A stretch of 64,000 bases of DNA from Tubiluchus corallicola (lineage: Eukaryota > Priapulida > Priapulimorpha > Priapulimorphida > Tubiluchidae), in contig JAQGDQ010000572.1 of NCBI GenBank assembly GCA_030141605.1, forward strand, positions 62,001 through 126,000. The letters are read 5' to 3'. The position numbers and the translations under genes are program-made. The notes beneath the pieces are model-generated. The model was not told the DNA's origin. It saw nothing but the letters and a program-made list of their open reading frames with translations, and did not search any database. This document shows positions 25,901-39,100 of the stretch, piece by piece (within the stretch, counting starts at the first letter, position 1; every line of letters starts with the position of its first letter).

Positions 25901-28900
25901 CTCCCTGTCACCCGCAACCGCCCATGTCTCTGGAGTCACACGTCGTTTGACTTGACCCTCCTGATCACTCTCCTCCATGCTCCCTGTCACCCGCAACCTC
26001 CCATGTCTCTGGAGTCACACGTTGTTTGACATGACCCTCCTGATCACTCTACTCCATGCTCCCTGTCACCCGCAACTGCCCATGTCTCTGGAGTCACACG
26101 TCGTTTGACATGACCCTCCTGATCACTCTACTCCATGCTCCCTGTCACCCGCAACTGCCCATGTCTCTGGAGTCACACGTCGTTTGACTTGACCCTCCTG
26201 ATCACCCTACTCCATGCTCCCTGTCACCCGCAACCTCCCATGTCTCTGGAGTCACACGTCGTTTGACTTGACCCTCCGGATCACTCTACTCCATGCTCCC
26301 TGTCACCCGCAACCTCCCATGTCTCTGTATTTTTGATATCTAGTGGTGTTAATAAGATCCTATTAGTTGTAATTGATTTAAGTCAGCAGCTGTCCTCCTT
26401 GTGGTTTCTTTTCTTTCTGCACTGCTTCTTTGAAAGTTGATTTTAATGGACTGTCATCTGATAGTCGCACAACATGTCCCATCCATCTCAGTCTTCTCCG
26501 TTTCATTTGTCCATTCCTCTGCCTTGACTTTCTTATACAGATCCTGGTTTGATATTTTCTGGTTATATAATTACCTGTACATTTTATTATACAGATCCTG
26601 GTTTGATAAATACCACAGATCCATCAAATACTTTTTAGCAACAAGGGAAACCGTTTGCATTGTGTTGTAAATCAACTTATGCAGTAGTTTTTTATCCAAT
26701 GGCTATGAACTTTCTACTGCAGATCTATCACACACCTTTTGGCAATAAGGGAAACCTTTTACATTGTGTTGTAAATCAACTTATGCAGTAGTTTTTTTAT
26801 CCAATAGTTATGAACTGCAGATCTATCACGCACCTTTTGGCAATAAGCGAAACCTTTTACATTGTGTTGTACGTCAACTTATGCAGTAATTTTTTTATCC
26901 AATGGCTATCAACTTTGTGCCCATCAAGCACCTTTTAGTACATGTAATAAGGCAAATCTTTGCATTGTATTGTACATTGCCTTATGCAGCAATCTTTTAT
27001 CCAATGGCTATCAACTTTACTAGGTATCTCGACTGTGCCACGAGTCATTACAAATCCAGGTAAGGAAATACGGTATCGTCAGCTTTTCAGTTCGGCTTCT
27101 AGACACGTAACCTAGTTTCCTTACCTGTTCGTTTGAAGATATTTACACCTCGCTACAATTTTGCTGAAGCATGAAAATCTCTTTTTAACAGCTCTTCTGT
27201 TAATGCTTTGTATGTATGGCCTCAAATGTGAACTAAAAATCGTTATTATCTACGTGTTGCTATAGGTTTTACATGTCAAATGTAGACCTGCGTTAACTCA
27301 AATGTAGATTTAGGTAATTCAAATGTGTCTTGGTAACTCAAATGTAGACTTGGGTAGTTCAAATGTGTTAACAATGGTTTTCAACAAATCTTGAGTGCTT
27401 TTGGTAAGTGAAATGTAGACACATGTGAAGTCAAATGTGACATTGGTATCTCAAATGTGGATAGGTGGTAAAGTTTAAGGATGTTAAATTTAATCTTCTT
27501 TAATTTCAATTTAATAATTGCTCTTAAGCTAAAATAACAACGTTATAGGTTCACTAATATTCTGCAAACTTTACATACCATTGGAACTGTTAGAGAAAAC
27601 AATGCATTCTTAAAATGTTTCTTGAGAGAAACTAATTCATTAATGCAGTGCTAATGCGTTACTTAAAAAACTAATTAGTGATTCACTGTTCATTGGGAAG
27701 TGGGAACCAATTTCTTCTTTTCTGCCGACATTATGGTTAATCAAAGAATTTCGTTTGATGATAAACAACGCATTTTTCAAAGTTATTTGAATTTGCATTT
27801 GGTTTTATCTTTTCATCAAAATTCCTATGTCTACATTTGACTTACCTAAGTCACATTTGAACTTTCCTGTGTCTACATTTGACGTGTAAAACCTATAATA
27901 GTTCAGTAGCGGTGGCGTTCAGTAACGTTTAGAATTTTAGAACCATTTAAAACAATGAAAAGAATAGTCAAAGTCCATTAAAAGGACTGTAACTTGGAAC
28001 CCATTGTTTTTTCCGACCTTGCATTCATAAACGCCTGTACAGTGTACCGCAGCATGGCTGCTAAGACGCTATACCGGAGTAAGTTTATATTATTTTCCAC
28101 AAGTTTTAGGATCGATTTTTGAACAGGAACTTTTTTAGTACTACAGTTGGTAATTTTGCTCACGAGTGGATAAGTGTGGGGGTGTCACAATACACCAAAA
28201 GTACAGACAAAAAGTACTGATTGCTATTGTGAGCCATGATTTGCGTGACTACATTTAAGCATGACTACTGCAGTTCGTTGCTACTAGGTGGCGTATTTTT
28301 CTGTTGTGCAGTTTTGCATAATGTGGATTTGCAACTTAAACTTCTTGTGATATTATACTGGATGATAACTCTTCTATCATAGTTTAAATCAGTAGTTGAC
28401 TTGGTAACTTAGGCCTAGGTGCAGTTTTTTATTGCATCATGAACTGCTGATTTTGCTCACTATGCATAATATTTAAAGCACAAGAAAACCCTCCACTTAC
28501 GTGAAGCTTAAAAAAACTCGTCTTGAAATTTTATACCACTTACTGCCTTTTTGCATGCAGGGCTTGCGTCGGCAGTAACACTGTGTAAAACTTCTAAATT
28601 TAAACACCCGCGATGACTGTTAGGTGCAGCCATTTTAATGGTAGGTCATTTGAAACAAGTTTGGATAACATTGTGTGAAGTTTGAAAAAATAATCAGAGC
28701 ATTCGTAGCACATGTATTACTAATAAAGTAAAATTTTAAAATGCTGTACCTTGTCAATAAGATTAAAAATACGTTTTTGGTTAGTGAGTGGCGCACCATG
28801 GAGGGTGAGCCAGTGGCATTTTACCAATTAGCACAAACATTTTACCAGCAGGTAAGCGAAATGCTAAGTAATATACAATTGCACGGGTAAAGTTTTTGGG

Positions 28901-30092
28901 ACATATTTTAACGCTGTCTTTTCTTCCCCTGATTTATGTTTGCGCTGATGATGTCATGTAATGACGCAGTCGGAACAGTATTGCGGGAGATTTAAAATGA
29001 AGAGAAACAAAAATTCCTTTTAAACAGAGTACGATATACGCATAAAAATGCTGTAAAGTAGTATAATAATTTTTAAGGCGATTTTTCTGAAACCTACTTC
29101 ACGTACCCCTTTTCTTATCTTTTTGAGGCTGAACCAGTAGATTTTATGTTTTACTAGTTTGTATGCCTTACGAACTAACTTTGATTGTTGCATGCATATG
29201 CAACCTGAATATGGTTAAGTTTTGATTGGTGGTTTCATAAAATGTATTTATTGTAAAAAAGGTGGATTTGCTTTTACGATTTAATGCCACTTTCGGAGAT
29301 CATTTTTTACATTAGTGTACTGTGTGCATGCGGGTTTTTATCTAGCCTGAAATGCGTTGTGATTTGGCGGTTTATTTGTACACGTGACTGCAGCGGAGTT
29401 TGATGCGAAACCAGTGAATGTGCAAAAACCTGGATTTCTGTGATAATAACGTCAGGAGGACTGGGACAATAAAATGAGTAAACTGTAAATTGTCTTTCGT
29501 GCAAAAAAAAACATTGTTGATCTTACACGTTCAGCCCTCTGAAATAAACGATGTTGGCAGAGAGATAGACTTGTTCATGCATTTTGTGCGGTAGAATCGC
29601 TTCGCACACAAAAAGTTTTTCGTAGTTGCAATCGCACGCCGCACATGCCGCACATTTCTTGGCCTTTATTTCGAAAACGAAATGCACGTTTTAGTGAACA
29701 TATGCAAAAATTATGCATGCTTTGCATATTTTTTTCAAGACTTTCATGCATAGAATTATGCATAGACTTTCAAGATACGCACAATCGCGCATATAATTTC
29801 CTCGTTTTTTTTCTTAGATATCGAGATATGCATCTTCCTGGCCGACAGGTCGGGGGTGGAGTTCACGGTGGAGGGAGGCAAGCTAGCCACCGCGCAGGAC
29901 CTCCACGAGCTCGTAGTGGAGCTGCTGGAGATGCCGTCCGTCGCCAAGGAGCTCTTTGCCTTGTGGGTAGTTTCACCGTTTCTTGGTAAGCAACGTTGTC
30001 CTCGTAGAAGAAATGCGGACGCTTTAAATTGGTGTTTTTCATGTAACTGCTTCATGGCTTTGCATTGTGTGACAATGCCATTTAACTAATAC

Positions 30093-30130
<38 letters not shown>

Positions 30131-33100
30131 CTATTTAACGGGTGCTGTTAAAACTGTTGCTATTACGCTAGCTTGTCAGTGTTGCAATTACAGCAGGTGT
30201 TGTCAAGTGTACACAAATGCGTTGTCTGGTACATTTAACCTTTGACCTTTTCACGATCATCAATCGCTCGAACTGTGAAAAAGCTTATTGTCTCACAAAA
30301 CAAATTCGCTTATATACCTATAATATGGGTAACATTTTTTCTTTGTCTGTTTTGCGTGTCACAAGTTTCATTTTTCAGAGATACAATTGAAACCACATCA
30401 CATTCCGTTCAGAATTGTCCAGCAGTGGCCGGAATTATTACTCAAGTACACAATGTGCAGCAATCGAGACGTAAACAATGGTAAGTGCCAGGCAAGTAGC
30501 AATGGCTTCACAAATGCGATAATTCTCTAAATAATTGCCTTGATGTAAGAGACAGACATTTTTAGTGACCTATAATAAAACAGTAAAATCTGCCGAGTAA
30601 ATTTCGACGTCTTTTAATTCAATTAGGTTTTAGCGGAAGTCGCTTTGCTAGCAATAATGGCTTCTTCTGAAACCAATAAACTTTTACGGCATGGAAATGG
30701 CTTCGTCGTAGTCGGTTTTCTCTTAGCTTCACTTGATTAGGGATCATTTAAAGGAAGATAGGATGATTTTTGATATCCTACAACATTTTTAGTCTGATAA
30801 AGAGTACAGTTAATGCTACAAAAACGTCTTAATTAACGGCAAGCGAGCCCAACTACAGATGACATCACAAACTAACATAATTTTCAACAGCAAAAATATT
30901 TCACGAGCGTGTTGCACGTGTTTGCGAAAGCGAAAATTGAAGTACAGCGTTGCCGTAAGGTATTCAGTGTGTTGCGCTAAAACTAGAAAACTTGGTAAAT
31001 GACGTGTACGAGTTTCGTGAAACTACTTGCCATTAGTTGCTTTGTAAAAAGAAATACAGTGTTCCCTCGCTACTTCGTGATTTGTTTATCGCGGACTCGC
31101 TGTTTTGCGGGTTTTCAAAAATATTAATGTAAAATATTTATCTCAGTATTTTCGCTGTTGCGCGGGTTTTTGCGGTACTCCGTCTAAAGTATTTTTGCAC
31201 CTGTGTAGTACGTATTGTACAGTAATATATAGATTTGATGAATTTTGCATAAAAAAATCACAAAATGTATAAAAATATATCTAAAATATAAATTCTAACA
31301 TTAAAAGAATATTATAAATCATAAAAAATTACCATTTACGGTAAATAGTATATTTATTCGGCGGATGAATACACACCGAAAACGAAATATAGTACTTGCG
31401 CCCGTTTGAGATGCTATTTGCCGACGTAGCGTCCCTACTTCACTGAAATTCACTTATCGCGGGTGGGCCTGGAACGGAACACTCGGGATAAGTGAGGGAA
31501 CACTGTATTTAATTTACTTTTGCATTTTAAGTAAGTAATTTTATCCGTGCATATTGTCCAGTGATTTCAATATATTTAATTGTATATTAAAATGCAATAA
31601 ATGTTATTCGAAGGTTGGTTTTTACTTCAACGTGACAATTTTAAACAAAGTGTTCATACGTGATTAGATAGTAAGCGAACGTTTTCTTGTGTGATGTTTT
31701 TGTTTTTGTTGTGGGATGTTTTTGTTTTTGATCGTGTTTAAATGTCCGCGTTTTGGCTTTGCAGACGAACCACTATTGATGTTTCGGAGAAATGCTTTCT
31801 TTCCAAAATCCAGGGAGAAGGAGGTATGCAGCGTGTTAACTTATTTTTGCAGTGGTCATCTTTATCTGCTTTGTAAATTATCATTGCCATGGTTACCAAC
31901 TGGAAGAATTTCTTCATATTCTTTGTACTCGGCTCGAGTAATTTGCTTGTTAAAATAAAAAGAAGTGCTTAAATGTTTTGTCTTTCAAACATTTTTTATG
32001 AAAGTGGCAAAAAGTTGCTTCACCATTGTTGTTTATCCTGAATGTATATGAATGAAACTCCTAGTCAGGTAACTGTAGAATACTTAAGCTTTGCTGGACG
32101 GTGCTTTGTGCTTTTAGGACATACATACACAATGACGTGCACATGTAGTTGTTTCTAAGACGTACACATTGATGTACACATGTAGTGTTTCTAAGACATA
32201 CACATTGATGTGCACATATAGTGTTTCTAAGACATACACATTGAGGTGTCCATATAGTGTTTCTAAGACATATACGTTAATATGCACATGTAGTTGTTTC
32301 TAAAACATACACGTTGATGCGAACATATAGCGTTTCTAAGACGTACACATTGATGTGCACATGTAGTGTTTCTAAGACATACACATTGATGTGCACATGT
32401 AGTGTTTCTAAGACATACACATTGATGTGCACATGTAGTGTTTCTAAGACATACACATTGATGTGCACATGTAGTGTTTCTAAGACATACACATTGATGT
32501 GCACATGTAGTGTTTCTAAAACCTACACATTGATGCGCACATGTAGTGTTTCTAAGACATACACATTGATGTGCACATGTAGTGTTTCTAAAACATACAC
32601 ATTGATGTGCACATGTAGTGTTTCTAAAACCTACACATTGATGCGCACATGTAGTGTTTCTAAAACATACACATTGAGGTGTCCATATAGTGTTTCTAAG
32701 ACATATACGTTAATATGCACATGTAGTTGTTTCTAAAACATACACGTTGATGCGAACATATAGCGTTTCTAAGACGTACACATTGATGTGCACATGTAGT
32801 GTTTCTAAGCATACACATTGATGTGCACATGTAGTGTTTCTAAGACATACACATTGATGTGCACATGTAGTGTTTCTAAGACATACACATTGATGTGCAC
32901 ATGTAGTGTTTCTAAGACATACACATTGATGTGCACATGTAGTGTTTCTAAGACATACACATTGATGTGCACATGTAGTGTTTCTAAGACATACACATTG
33001 ATGTGCACATGTAGTGTTTCTAAGACATACACATTGATGTGCACATGTAGTGTTTCTAAGACATACACATTGATGTGCACATGTAGTGTTTCTAAGACAT

Positions 33101-36100
33101 ACACATTGATGTGCACATGTAGTGTTTCTAAAACCTACACATTGATGTGCACATGTAGTGTTTCTAAGACATACACATTGATGTGCACATGTAGTGTTTC
33201 TAAGACATACACATTGATGTGCACATGTAGTGTTTCTAAGACATACACATTGATGTGCACATGTAGTGTTTCTAAGACATACACATTGACGTGCACATGT
33301 AGTGTTTCTAAGACATACACATTGATGCGCACATGTAGTGTTTCTAAGACATACACATTGATGTGCACATGTAGTGTTTCTGAGACATACACATTGACGT
33401 GCACATGTAATGTTTCTAAAACAGACATCGATGTGCACATGCATAATGAAGTCGATTACTTTGCAAACTTTACAGGTGTCTGATGATGAGTTGATACGAC
33501 TTCTCTACGAAGAAGCCAGATTTAATGTGGTTGAGGGACGGTATCCTTGCTCAGAGGAGGATGCTTTGACATTAGCCGGCTTACAAGCTACCATTGAATA
33601 CCGGCAGCATGATCCATTGCAGCATAAACCTTCGTTCTTCAGGTACATGCTCTCATTTCATTTCATTCGTTTATAAAATGCCGTCCAGCAACAGCTGAAG
33701 GTGTTTCTAGAATGCATAATCCCCATTTGCAGACATCTGGGGTATGAGGGCAGATATTATGTGTTCTTATAAGATGATGCAAGTATCTCGCGATTTGAAC
33801 TCATTTCTTGCCGTCTCACCTTTGCTTTTGCTATAGTAAATAAAAAGATCAATAAATTTTGAAAATACTGAATGAATTATTATTATTATTATTATTATTA
33901 CTATGACCCAGCGGCCATGTGTAGAGGAGTAAACCTTCCAAATCAGGAGTGGAGCCCTGAAGGCCGAGCAGCGCAGCATGCTCGCTGACTCCGGCAGCTC
34001 CTGCAGCCAACCTCGCTCCGCTTTCCTTTGGACTACACCAGGGAGGAAGAGAGGGGGTTCCTGTTGTCTGGGCAACTCAGAATCTCCATACACCTTGCCC
34101 AGCCGTGCGCCCTGGAGAGGCCATTCCAGTGGTTCAAAGATGGGACTGCTCAGCCACAGTTGACGCTGCAGCTCCATCAATGTGATCAATAACTGACTCT
34201 CTTGGCGCACACTCCGTTGTCTTCCGAGACAGAAGGATGCCAACAACAAATGGTTAATGTTGTATTACCTCATTTCAATGGCTTTTACATCCTAATGTGA
34301 GCCTTTTCATTTTTAGAGACAAAGTAGTGCTGTTTCTACCGGAAAAGTATCAGAAGTCGAGCTTGTTCAGAACTAGACCGGAGGAAAAAATTGCGCAACA
34401 CTTTGCAAACACGCCAACGAACAATCGAATCTCATTGCATCAGTCTTATCTAGAACTTTGCTGGCAGATGCCGTATTACGGGTGAGTTTTATTCCTGTAT
34501 TTAACTCCCCGTCATTATTTTGATTAATGTGTGCATAATTGTGATTGCGAAGACACGTTTATTTTTCCTTGCTAACAAACAGCGTTAGCACAGATGTCTA
34601 TTTAGCGACTTATACTTACAATCTATAAAATAAAGACACACGCATAGCAAGGGATGGGCGATTAATAGATTAATCGAGATTACAACCATGTATGAATAGA
34701 TAAAATCGGCTACTGAACAGTAATTCAGATAATCATTAATCTTACAGGTTACGATTAATTAAGATTAATCTTGATTATCTGAATAATTAAAATTACAGGT
34801 TAAACAAATCAAGTCCCTATCAGCATTTAAAACAAAATTAAAATCACTAATATTAACCAGATATGAAATACCATCACACCAGTACGACAACATACACACT
34901 AATTCAGAATTCATATATCCACGGCCATATTAATTAAATCATAATTTTTTCATTTTTTTGTGCATAGTTGTAAATATGTTTGATTTTATTCGTCGTTACT
35001 TTCCATTACTGCACAGTAGTTTAGATTGCACTGACGCATTTGCCTTTAGCAGTGTAAGTTTTTATTAACTAACACTGATTGATCATCTCTGTAAAGTTTT
35101 TATCGGTGATTATCAATGTATTTTAATGGCAAATAAAGATTATTATATATATATATATATATATAGTCCATAGCAAAAATATACGTGTTCAACACATACT
35201 AAAAGCTAACGTGTTAGCACAAATAAACGTTAATTCCCGCATTTTTTCTTCGTTTTTCTTGCCTTGCACAATGAGCACAATTGCAAACCACAGTGTTGCA
35301 AATTTCAAATTTATTTTCACATGACGAGTGTAGTTGACATAGAAATAAAGAAGTTAGCAAATGTGCATGTCTGCAATAGTTTGTGGGTTGGGATGAAATT
35401 GGCAGACAGCACTGAAAGCCATGAAGAAATTTATAAGCTATATATTAATGCTGCAATGTTCGAAAAATATTGCTAAAATACTAAAAAAATACCGGAAAAG
35501 ATTAATCGTGATATCTCGAATACAAGAACAAGATTGTAGTCGAATTAGAAAATTTAGATAAACTGTTAAAGAATGTTAATTAGACTGAAGAGGTGAACAA
35601 AAAGTGAACATAAAAATGTTAATTAGGCTGAGAAGGTGAACAAAAAGTGAACATAAAAATGTTAATTAGGCTGAGAAGGTGAACAAAAAGTGAACATAAA
35701 AATTGTAATTAGGCTGAAGAGGTGAACAAAAAGTGAACATAAAAATGTTAATTAGGCTGAAGAGGTGAACAAAAAGTGAACATAAAAATGTTAATTAGGC
35801 TGAAGACAAGAACAAAAAGTGAACATAAATATGTTAATTAGGCTGAAGAGGTGAACAAAAAGTGAACATAAAAATGTTAATTAGGCTGAAGAGGTGAACA
35901 AAAAGTGAACATAAAAATGTTAATTAGGCTGAAGAGAAGAACAAAAAGTGAACATAAAAATGTTAATTAGGCTGAAGAGGTGAACAAAAAGTGAACATAA
36001 AAATGTTAATTAGGCTGAAGACAAGAACAAAAAGTGAACATAAAAATGTTAATTAGGCTGAAGACAAGAACAAAAAGTGAACATAAAAATGTTAATTAGG

Positions 36101-39100
36101 CTGAAGAGAAGAACAAAAAGTGAACATAAAAATGTTAATTAGGCTGAAGAGGTGAACAAAAAGTGAACATAAAAATGTTAATTAGGCTGAAGACAAGAAC
36201 AAAAAGTGAACATAAAAATGTTAATTAGGCTGAAGACAAGAACAAAAAGTGAACATAAAAATGTTAATTAGGCTGAAGAGGTGAACAAAAAGTGAACATA
36301 AAAATGTTAATTAGGCTGAAGAGCTGAACAAAAAGTGAACATCAAAATGTTAATTAGGCTGAAGACAAGAACAAAAAATGAACATAAAAATGTTAATTAG
36401 GCTGAAGACAAGAACAAAAAGTGAACATCAAAATGTTAATTAGGCTGAAGACAAGAACAAAAAATGAACATAAAAATGTTAATTAGGCTGAAGAGGTGAA
36501 CAAAACATAAACATGAACACAGAAAACCTATACCTGCTAACACACTGAAGCCACTGCAAGCAAGACAGGAAATCTTATTGAACAAGTTTCCTTACAAACT
36601 GGTATTAGATAAAGTAGTTCGGCGCACACTCTCTTGCTCATATGGTGTACAGCTCATAAAGTGGCCAGTTCATTTTGAAGTTTTGTAACGACATTGTATG
36701 TTTATTTTTAAGATACTAATTGTCGTTTACATTGAGAATTCTCTAAGTGCAGTTTAACATCTGTTAAATAAATAAAGAAATTTTTTAATGAAAATTTAAT
36801 ATATTCACAACTGTATTTAATGTAGTGTGAGAATTCCTCTTGTAAATTAATAGCATCACTTGTTTTACGTAATGCTTTTGGAATTGTACGTTCACAGCTC
36901 TGCTTTGTGAGTGTAAACTGTGCTGCCATCTACGTCGTTCGTTATTTTTACCAGTGGCTCCATCTTTCTCGTTTAGCTCGGCGTTTTTCTCCGGTCAAAT
37001 CGAACGACCAACGACAATGTTGAAAACTTGGATGCAAAATGTCGACATTGACGTCTGGTTGGCTGTCAACACGTCGAGCGCTTTCATCATCGACAAGGAA
37101 AAAAATGTACGCTATTTTCCACTTTTTTACCTAAATGTACGCTATTTTCCACTTTTTTACCTAAATGTACGGTATTTTCCACTTTTTTACCTAAATGTTC
37201 GGTATTTTCCACTTTTTTACCTAAATGTACAGTATTTTCCACTTTTTTACCTAAATATACGGTATTTTCCACTTTTTTACCTAATTGTACGGTATTTTCC
37301 ACGTTTTTACCTAAATGTACGGTATTTTCCACTTTTTTACCTAAATGTACGGTATTTTCCACTTTTTTACCTAAATGTATGCTATTTTCCACTTTTTTAC
37401 CTAAATGTACGGTATTTTCCACTTTTTTACCTAAATGTTCGGTATTTTCCACTTTTTTACCTAAATGTACAGTATTTTCCACTTTTTTACCTAAATATAC
37501 GGTATTTTCCACTTTTTTACCTAATTGTACGGTATTTTCCACTTTTTTACCTAAATGTACGGTATTTTCCACTTTTTTACCTAAATGTACGGTATTTTCC
37601 ACTTTTTTACCTAAATGTACAGTATTTTCCACTTTTTTACCTAAATGTACGGTATTTTCCACTTTTTTACCTAAATGTACAGTATTTTCCACTTTTTTAC
37701 CTAAATGTACAGTATTTTCCACTTTTTTACCTAAATGTACGGTATTTTCCACTTTTTTACCTAAATGTACAGTATTTTCAACTTTTTTACCTAAATGTAT
37801 GCTATTTTCCACTTTTTTACCTAAATATACGGTATTTTCCACTTTTTTACCTAAATGTTCGGTATTTTCCACTTTTTTACCTAAATGTACAGTATTTTCC
37901 ACTTTTTTACCTAAATGTACGGTATTTTCCACTTTTTTACCTAAATGTACAGTATTTTCCACTTTTTTACCTAAATGTATGCTATTTTCCACTTTTTTAC
38001 CTAAATATACGGTATTTTCCACTTTTTTACCTAAATGTTCGGTATTTTCCACTTTTTTACCTAAATGTACGGTATTTTCCACTTTTTTACCTAAATGTTC
38101 GGTATTTTCCACTTTTTTACCTAAATGTACGGTATTTTCCACTTTTTTACCTAAATGTTCGGTATTTTCCACTTTTTTACCTAAATGTACAGTATTTTCC
38201 ACTTTTTTACCTAAATGTACGGTATTTTCCACTTTTTTACCTAAATGTACGGTATTTTCCACTTTTTTACCTAAATGTACGGTATTTTCCACTTTTTTAC
38301 CTAAATGTACAGTATTTTCCACTTTTTTACCTAAATGTACGGTATTTCCACTTTTTACCTAAATGTACGGTATTTTCCACTTTTTTACCTAAATGTATGG
38401 TATTTCCACTTTTTACCTAAATGTACGGTATTTTCCACTTTTTTACCTAAATGTACGGTATTTTCCACTTTTTTACCTAAATGTATGGTATTTTCCACTT
38501 TTTTACCTAAATGTACGGTATTTTCCACTTTTTTACCTAAATGTACGGTATTTTCCACTTTTTTACCTAAATGTATGGTATTTCCACTTTTTACCTAAAT
38601 GTACGGTATTTTCCACTTTTTTACCTAAATGTACGGTATTTTCCACTTTTTTACCTAAATGTACGGTATTTTCCACTTTTTTACCTAAATGTACGGTATT
38701 TTCCACTTTTTTACCTAAATGTACGGTATTTTCCACTTTTTTACCTAAATGTACGGTATTTCCACTTTTTACCTAAATGTACGGTATTTTCCACTTTTTT
38801 ACCTAACTGTTTTATAGGTTTAACATGTCAAATGTAGACCTGCATTAACTCAAATGTAGATTTAGGTAATTCAAATGTGTCTTGGTAACTCAAATGTAGA
38901 TTTAGGTAATTCAAATATGTCTTGGTAACTCAAATGTAGATTTAGGTAATTCAAATGTGTCTTGGTAACTCAAATGTAGATTTAGGTAGTTCAAATGTGT
39001 TAACAATGGTTTTCAACAAATCTTAAGCGTTTTTGGTAAGTGAAATGTAGACACATGTCAAGTCTAATGTGACATTGGTATCTCAAATGTGGATAGGTGG

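Noticed and set aside
25503-26330. Direct-repeat array that might suggest CRISPR
   Set aside because: Units are contiguous without unique spacers, and the genome is animal; it is a minisatellite.
32277-33483. Long repeat-only frames (SVSKTYTL and similar) on both strands
   Set aside because: Same cause with a 36-bp unit; no start context, no splice logic, and open in several frames at once.
33767-34249. 160-codon minus-strand frame with an Ile run
   Set aside because: It crosses a SINE-like element and its (ATT)n tail, which produces the Ile run.
36954-38837. Open frames of 327-488 codons on both strands over the 30-bp array
   Set aside because: They exist because the unit is a multiple of three and lacks stops. 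Apart from the exon 10 frame, nothing ties them to a gene.
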